In this document: positions 6,228-10,051 of the stretch, piece after piece | Layout of the letters: the number at the start of each line of letters is the position of its first letter | How positions within the stretch are numbered: position 1 is the stretch's first letter | From: DATLNF01 sp035536235 | GTDB taxonomy: Bacteria > Actinomycetota > Actinomycetes > BP-191 | Assembly (NCBI GenBank): GCA_035536235.1 | Contig: DATLOQ010000062.1 | Location: forward strand, 1 to 10,051 | DNA length: 10,051 nt | Direction: 5' to 3' | The notes under the pieces: model-generated | What the model was told of the DNA's origin: nothing | The model's database searches: none | Seen by the model: the letters and a program-made list of their open reading frames with translations, nothing else | Program-made: the position numbers and the translations under genes

Positions 6228-6809
6228 ATGAGCCACAGCTACGACGTACTCGCCAGCGAACGGGTATTCACGGGGCGCGTCGTCGCCGTCCGAGTAGATC
6301 AGGTGGCGATGCCCGGCGGCGTCGTCGGGCAGCGGGACATCGTCGAGCACCCGGGCGCCGTGGGCGTGGTGGTGCTGGACGACGACGACCGGGTGCTGCT
6401 CATCAGGCAGTACCGGCACAGCGTGGCCGAGGTGCTGTGGGAGGTGCCGGCGGGCATCCGCGACGTGGCCGGCGAGCCGCTGCTGATGACTGCGCAGCGC
6501 GAGCTGGTCGAGGAAGCCGGCCTGCGGGCCGGTCGCTGGCAGGTGCTCTGCGACGTGCTGAGCTCGCCCGGCATGACCGACGAGGCCTACCGCGTCTTCC
6601 TCGCGCGCGATCCGGCGCCGGTACCCGCCGGAGAGCGGCCCGAGCTGCACGACGAGGAGCTAGACCTCGAGCCCACTTGGGTCGACCTCGACTCGGCTTG
6701 CGAGATGGTCTTCCGGGGTGAGATCCGCAACGCGATGTGCGTCATCGGCGTGCTCGCCACTGCCCATGCGCGGCGGACGTCGTTCACCAACCTTTCCGAT
6801 GATCGATGA
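6228..6809 (+). CDS. Nudix hydrolase, ADP-ribose pyrophosphatase type
   Basis: 193 residues. By family knowledge it hydrolyses ADP-ribose to AMP and ribose 5-phosphate, removing a reactive by-product of NAD turnover in the cytosol. The beta strand GAVGVVVLDDDDRVLLIRQYR (43-63) and WEVPAG (71-76) are typical of the ADPRase subfamily. The Nudix box spans 76-99: Gly76, Glu83, REL (91-93), Glu95, Glu96, Gly98 and Leu99, with all metal-binding glutamates present. The first Gly-to-Glu spacing is six residues instead of the canonical five; from memory the Mycobacterium tuberculosis homologue Rv1700 shares this. SSPGMTDE (112-119) is the usual follow-on loop bearing a catalytic acid. The ATG at 6228 is chosen because of the -10-like element seven bases upstream and the family-like start; upstream in-frame codons encode the shadow of the previous gene. 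A Nudix gene next to pyrG is the standard actinobacterial arrangement, here separated by the Tat-exported protein. Confidence 0.93.
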   Translation: MSHSYDVLASERVFTGRVVAVRVDQVAMPGGVVGQRDIVEHPGAVGVVVLDDDDRVLLIRQYRHSVAEVLWEVPAGIRDVAGEPLLMTAQRELVEEAGLRAGRWQVLCDVLSSPGMTDEAYRVFLARDPAPVPAGERPELHDEELDLEPTWVDLDSACEMVFRGEIRNAMCVIGVLATAHARRTSFTNLSDDR

Positions 6810-6874
6810 AGACCCCGGCAGGGACCGCCCCGTGTGGCGGCGAAATGGGCAGAAACCGGACGCCAGCTCTACCC

Positions 6875-6880
6875 GAGGAG
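6875..6880 (+). promoter_or_regulatory. Shine-Dalgarno GAGGAG fixing the hydrolase start
   Basis: GAGGAG lies eight bases before the GTG at 6889. It decides that start over in-frame upstream codons (ATG at 6799, GTG at 6718), which would overlap the Nudix gene and bury the signal peptide. Confidence 0.75.
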
Positions 6881-6888
6881 ATCCGCCC

Positions 6889-8745
6889 GTGCGCCGCTCG
6901 ATCCGCCTGCTCGCCCCTGTCCTGCTGCTCGCCGTAGCCGGTGTCCTGCCGACCGCGCCGGCTGGCGCTGAAGGCGAGGAGGGGGAGTACCGGACCACCA
7001 AGGGCAAGACGGAGCCGATCTACACCGAGTCGGTCCTCGAGGAGTACCGGATCCCGACCAAGCACGGCACGATCTACGGCGTCGTCGAGCGCCCGGTGGT
7101 GCCGGAGGGCGTCAAGGTCCCGGTCATCCTCACCTACTCGCCGTACAACGTCCTGCGTCGGCCGATCGGCACCGCTCCTCAAGTTGAGGCCCTCGCCGAC
7201 GCCACGGGGGCCTTCTTCATCCCTCGTGGCTATGCCAGGGCCGAGTTCGACCTCGTCGGCACCCGCGAGTCGGCCGGCTGCTACGACCACGGCGGCATCC
7301 GTGAGCAGGAGACCGGTTACGACGTCGTGGAGTTCCTCGCCGCCCAGCCGTGGAGCAGCGGCAAGATCGGCATGATCGGCGGGTCCTACGACGGCACGAC
7401 CCAGTGGGCCGCGGCGATCAAGACCCCACCGCACCTGACCACGATCGTGCCCCAGGTGGCGATCGGCCGCTGGTACGACTACGCCTACGGCCAGGGCGTG
7501 CGCTTCGCCTCCGGCAGCGGCACGCCCGTGCTCTTCGACTTCGGCTTCGGCTTCCTGCCGCCGACCAACGTCCAGGGCGGCGCCGCCTGGGCCGAGGCCG
7601 TCGTGGCCCACGCCAACCCCTGCGAGCGGGTCGAGCACAACGACCGCGCCTTCCTGCCCGACCCGGTCTACGACGCTTTCTGGGACGAGCGCGACTACCT
7701 CCAGCAGATCGCGAAGGTGAAGGCCAGCGTCCTGCTCGTCGGCAGCTGGCAGGACTACAACGTCCACCCGATCAACAGCTATGAGATGTGGCGCGCGCTG
7801 CCCGCGGCGCTGCCGAAGAAGCTGATCATGGGTCAGGCCGGGCACAGCGGCAAGCAGGTCGAGGACACCGAAGACCTCTACCACGCGTGGTTCGACAAGT
7901 GGCTGATGGGCATCGAGACCTCGATCATGGCGCTGCCGCAGAGCGACAGCGAGGTCAACGGGAAGGAGCGCTTCCAGGACGCCGCCTGGCCACCGCCGGC
8001 AACCCGGGACGTGCCCCTGACGCTCGCGCTCGGCACGGCGGAGAAGGGCTCGCTCGGGCTCGCTGATCTCGAGACCGCGCAGTGGACGGACAACGATCCG
8101 CAGCTGAGCGAAGGCGATGTCCTCGGCGGTCGCGCAGACGGCTCGGCGCTGGTGTTCGTCGGACCGGCGGTCGGCAAGCGCGTCCGCATCTCGGGCGTGC
8201 CGGTGCTCGACGCGTCCGTGACGACCGACGCCGAGTCCACCCACATCACCCCGATCCTGTTCGACGAGGCCCCGGATGGCGGCCGGGTGCGCATCACCCG
8301 GGGCCTGCTCAACTCCCGCAACCGCGATTCACTGCGCGAGTCCACGCCGCTGGCGCCCGGTTCAGCGTGGCGGGCCCGCATCGACTTCCAGCCGGTCGAC
8401 TGGGTGCTCGAGGAGGGCCACCGACTTGGTCTCGCCGTCATGTCGATGAACACCAACGAGGCGTTGTACGGCGACACGACACGGGCGACGAATGAGCTGG
8501 CCCTCGACGGCGGGTCCAGGCTGCTGGTGCCGACCAGCTTCGGGGGCGAACAGCTCGGCCGAGTCGCGAACCGACCGGCTCCGCGCCCGGTTCCGGCCCC
8601 GCCCGTGGCCGCCGGCCCCGCAGCCGCGCCCCGACCGGCGTCGTTGCCGGCCACTGGCGGCGGAGTTGCCACCTGGCTCGCGGCTCCGGCAGCGATCGGC
8701 TTCTTCGTGGCGCTCCGGCGTCGCCGCCACGTCGCAGCCGGCTGA
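6889..8745 (+). CDS. Secreted CocE/NonD-type (X-Pro dipeptidyl-peptidase family) serine hydrolase with LPXTG wall anchor
   Basis: 618 residues. Residues 1-27 are a secretion signal: RRSIR, a hydrophobic core LLAPVLLLAVAGVLPTA, and a probable cut near AGA. The alpha/beta-hydrolase domain spans about 45-345, with TYSPYN (82-87), RGYARAEFDLVGTRESAGC (113-131), and the nucleophile elbow GGSYDG (164-169) giving Ser166. The likely acid is Asp289 in SWQDYN and the likely base is His319 in QAGHSG. A C-terminal jelly-roll-like beta domain follows (about 375-550), as in cocaine esterase, glutaryl acylase and X-Pro peptidases. Residues 562-585 are a Pro/Ala linker. LPATG (586-590) is followed by a hydrophobic stretch ending FFVAL and an Arg-rich tail, a complete sortase signal. 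The enzyme should therefore be covalently bound to peptidoglycan and act outside the cell on a peptide, ester or amide. The natural substrate cannot be told from sequence. Confidence 0.93.
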   Translation: MRRSIRLLAPVLLLAVAGVLPTAPAGAEGEEGEYRTTKGKTEPIYTESVLEEYRIPTKHGTIYGVVERPVVPEGVKVPVILTYSPYNVLRRPIGTAPQVEALADATGAFFIPRGYARAEFDLVGTRESAGCYDHGGIREQETGYDVVEFLAAQPWSSGKIGMIGGSYDGTTQWAAAIKTPPHLTTIVPQVAIGRWYDYAYGQGVRFASGSGTPVLFDFGFGFLPPTNVQGGAAWAEAVVAHANPCERVEHNDRAFLPDPVYDAFWDERDYLQQIAKVKASVLLVGSWQDYNVHPINSYEMWRALPAALPKKLIMGQAGHSGKQVEDTEDLYHAWFDKWLMGIETSIMALPQSDSEVNGKERFQDAAWPPPATRDVPLTLALGTAEKGSLGLADLETAQWTDNDPQLSEGDVLGGRADGSALVFVGPAVGKRVRISGVPVLDASVTTDAESTHITPILFDEAPDGGRVRITRGLLNSRNRDSLRESTPLAPGSAWRARIDFQPVDWVLEEGHRLGLAVMSMNTNEALYGDTTRATNELALDGGSRLLVPTSFGGEQLGRVANRPAPRPVPAPPVAAGPAAAPRPASLPATGGGVATWLAAPAAIGFFVALRRRRHVAAG

Positions 8746-8776
8746 TTTGCTCGCCCGGAACGGCGACGGGGCGCAC

Positions 8777-8782
8777 TAGACT
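8777..8782 (+). promoter_or_regulatory. Candidate -10 element of ald
   Basis: TAGACT fits TANNNT, within the 94-base gap between the hydrolase stop and ald. Transcription would begin near 8788-8790, leaving a leader of about 50 bases. A -35 is unclear: TTGCTC at 8747-8752 is too far away (24-base spacer), and GGAAC at 8757-8761 would suit an ECF sigma factor, although the -10 would not. Confidence 0.4.
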
Positions 8783-8793
8783 CACCGCCGGTC

Positions 8794-8811
8794 CGGTACG
8801 ACGGCGTACCG
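8794..8811 (+). repeat. 18-base palindrome in the ald leader (possible operator or hairpin)
   Basis: CGGTACG (8794-8800) and CGTACCG (8805-8811) are perfect inverted repeats around ACGG. The element begins just downstream of the predicted ald transcription start and 17 bases before the Shine-Dalgarno. Such a position suits repression by a bound protein or a stable RNA stem. Confidence 0.5.
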
Positions 8812-8839
8812 ACGTCAACCTAGGCGCGAGGTCCCCACG

Positions 8840-9961
8840 GTGAAGGTCGGCATCCCGAGCGAGCTCAAGGACAACGAGTACCGGGTCGCGATCACTCCGG
8901 CCGGGGTGCGTGAGCTCTCGTCGGCGGGCCACGAGGTGGTGATCGAGCACGACGCCGGCGTCGGCTCGTCGATCACCGACGCCGAGTTCACCCAGGCGGG
9001 CGCACGCATCCTGCCGACCGCGGACGAGGTCTGGGGCACGGCGGATCTGGTGCTCAAGGTGAAAGAGCCCATCGCGGAGGAGTACCACCGCATGCGCCGC
9101 GACCAGGTGCTCTTCACCTACCTGCACCTGGCCGCGTCGCTGGACTGCACCAAGGCGCTCATCGACTCAGGCATCACGGCGGTGGCCTACGAGACTGTCG
9201 AGCTGCCGGACCGGTCCCTGCCGCTGCTTGCGCCGATGAGTGAAGTGGCGGGGCGGATGGCGCCGCAGGCAGGTGCGCACTTCCTGGAGCGGGCTCAGGG
9301 CGGCCGGGGCGTGCTCATGGGCGGTGCGCCCGGCGTCTACCCAGCGCGAGTGGTGGTGCTCGGCGGAGGGATCTCCGGCTCGAACGCAGCGTGGATCGCC
9401 CCGGGCATGGAGGCCGAAGTCCTCCTGCTCGACCGCAACATCGCAAAGCTGCGGGAGGTCGACCGCATTCACAAGGGCCGGATCCAGACCATCGCGTCGA
9501 ACACGTTCGAGATCGAGAAGGCCGTCACTGAGGCCGACCTGGTCATCGGGGCCGTGCTGGTCCCGGGCGCGAAGGCCCCGACCCTGGTCACCGACGAGAT
9601 GGTCGCCGCGATGAAGCCCGGCTCAGTCCTGGTCGACATCTCCGTGGACCAGGGCGGCTGTTTCGAGTCGACCCGGCCGACGACGCACTCGAAGCCGACG
9701 TACCAGGTTCACAACTCCATCTTCTACTGCGTGGCCAACATGCCCGGCGCCGTGCCGCACACCTCGACCTATGCCCTGACCAACGTCACGTTGCCCTACG
9801 CCGTGGAGATCGCCAACCGGGGCATCCAGGCCGCCTGTGCGAGCGACCCGGCCTTGGCTCTGGGTGTCAATGTCGTCGGGGGGCAGATCACCTACGCGCC
9901 GGTCGCCGAGGCCCACGGCCTCGTGTCGGTGCCGGTCGCCGAGGCGCTCGGCGCGGCGTGA
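8840..9961 (+). CDS. ald: Alanine dehydrogenase (NAD-dependent)
   Basis: 373 residues, the normal length (about 370). It catalyses reversible oxidative deamination of L-alanine to pyruvate and ammonia with NAD, in the cytosol, linking alanine catabolism, ammonium assimilation and NADH balance. MKVGIPSELKDNEYRVAITP is the family's N-terminus. Key residues are present: Arg15 and Lys75 (KVKEP) for substrate binding, His96 (YLHLA) as catalytic base, and Asp270 (ISVDQGG). The Rossmann nucleotide-binding motif is VLGGGISGSNAA (173-184), and the family-specific NMPGAVPHTSTYALTN lies at 300-315. The start is GTG at 8840 with GAGG at 8828-8831, eight bases upstream. Lrp-type regulators (AldR in mycobacteria) control this gene in relatives; the palindrome in the leader could be involved, by inference. 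The next gene, xerD-like, begins 22 bases after the stop, so the two may be co-transcribed. Confidence 0.97.
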   Translation: MKVGIPSELKDNEYRVAITPAGVRELSSAGHEVVIEHDAGVGSSITDAEFTQAGARILPTADEVWGTADLVLKVKEPIAEEYHRMRRDQVLFTYLHLAASLDCTKALIDSGITAVAYETVELPDRSLPLLAPMSEVAGRMAPQAGAHFLERAQGGRGVLMGGAPGVYPARVVVLGGGISGSNAAWIAPGMEAEVLLLDRNIAKLREVDRIHKGRIQTIASNTFEIEKAVTEADLVIGAVLVPGAKAPTLVTDEMVAAMKPGSVLVDISVDQGGCFESTRPTTHSKPTYQVHNSIFYCVANMPGAVPHTSTYALTNVTLPYAVEIANRGIQAACASDPALALGVNVVGGQITYAPVAEAHGLVSVPVAEALGAA

Positions 9962-9983
9962 GCCCGTCACACCACTGGCTCGC

Positions 9984-10051
9984 GTGACCGGTGTCACGGT
10001 TGCCACCGCGGCCGCACGATACCTGGACCATCTCGCGGCGGAACGCGGCCT
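9984..10051 (+). CDS. xerD: Tyrosine recombinase XerD-like, N-terminal fragment
   Basis: Only the first 22 codons lie in the window; the gene runs off the right edge. From the GTG at 9984 it reads VTGVTVATAA then ARYLDHLAAERGL, the start of the SAM-like core-binding domain of XerC/XerD recombinases (helix with YLDHL..ERGL). XerD resolves chromosome dimers at dif together with XerC. The assignment rests on this short motif plus position: xerD follows ald or the Nudix gene in many actinobacteria and is followed by parA-type genes. A second GTG at 9991 is out of frame. The catalytic domain cannot be checked here. No strong Shine-Dalgarno is visible. Confidence 0.7.
   Translation, partial: MTGVTVATAAARYLDHLAAERG

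Noticed and set aside
6825..6840. CCGCC/GGCGG hairpin after the Nudix gene as a terminator
   Set aside because: It has a five-base stem and no T-run, too weak to call.
6806..6888. ATG at 6806 overlapping the Nudix stop (ATGA) as a start of a coupled gene
   Set aside because: That frame is not the hydrolase frame and encodes no recognisable product. The hydrolase has its own GAGGAG and GTG at 6889.
6784..8244. Open frame of 486 codons on the - strand, antisense to the secreted hydrolase
   Set aside because: It is a shadow of a well-supported hydrolase gene in GC-rich sequence and shows no recognisable domain.
8747..8782. TTGCTC as the -35 box of the ald promoter
   Set aside because: The spacer to TAGACT is 24 bases, too long for a principal-sigma promoter.
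1..10051. Mobile elements, CRISPR, tRNA/rRNA, toxin-antitoxin or defence systems
   Set aside because: No transposase-like frame, regularly spaced repeat, RNA gene signature or defence motif was seen. The XerD-like start at the right edge fits the housekeeping recombinase, with no sign of an integrase beside an att site.

Overview
This is a contiguous, high-GC stretch of bacterial chromosome, almost certainly from an actinomycete (Actinomycetota). Coding sequence fills most of the window, every gene reads on the + strand, and GTG starts are common. The gene order CTP synthase (pyrG), Nudix ADP-ribose pyrophosphatase, alanine dehydrogenase (ald), tyrosine recombinase (xerD) is the conserved neighbourhood I know from actinobacteria such as Streptomyces and, in part, Mycobacterium. 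The genus cannot be fixed from the sequence; a Propionibacteriales-type organism is a guess.

Left block (1-3212). Three genes are stacked with ATGA stop/start overlaps: the C-terminal end of a GT-B glycosyltransferase, a 699-residue membrane protein joining a degenerate alkaline-phosphatase-like outer domain to about eleven further membrane segments, and a 276-residue helical/coiled-coil protein of unknown function. They look translationally coupled and probably serve the cell envelope. Next comes a lone 91-residue GlsB/YeaQ-type membrane protein with a strong ribosome binding site and a promoter resembling the SigB/SigF stress class. A strong 18-bp hairpin follows it.

Central block (3636-6187). 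pyrG is complete, with all key catalytic residues. Its roughly 80-base leader contains a nine-base segment perfectly complementary to the Shine-Dalgarno region, plus two small hairpins, so translational control is possible. Behind pyrG sits a short Tat-exported protein with a beta-sandwich, lectin-like appearance, ended by a small hairpin.

Right block (6191-10051). A Nudix hydrolase appears to be transcribed leaderless. It is followed by a secreted CocE/X-Pro-dipeptidyl-peptidase-type serine hydrolase that ends in a textbook LPXTG sortase signal (LPATG), then by alanine dehydrogenase with an 18-base palindrome in its leader, then by the first 22 codons of a XerD-like recombinase that runs off the window.

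Most of the window is housekeeping. The parts that look unusual are the two exported proteins lying in the pyrG-nudix-ald neighbourhood, the phosphatase-like/multispan membrane protein, and the pyrG leader. I see no CRISPR array, insertion sequence, tRNA, rRNA, prophage, toxin-antitoxin pair or defence system. No intergenic stretch exceeds about 215 bases; the longest (3594-3804) holds the hairpin, promoter and leader described below.
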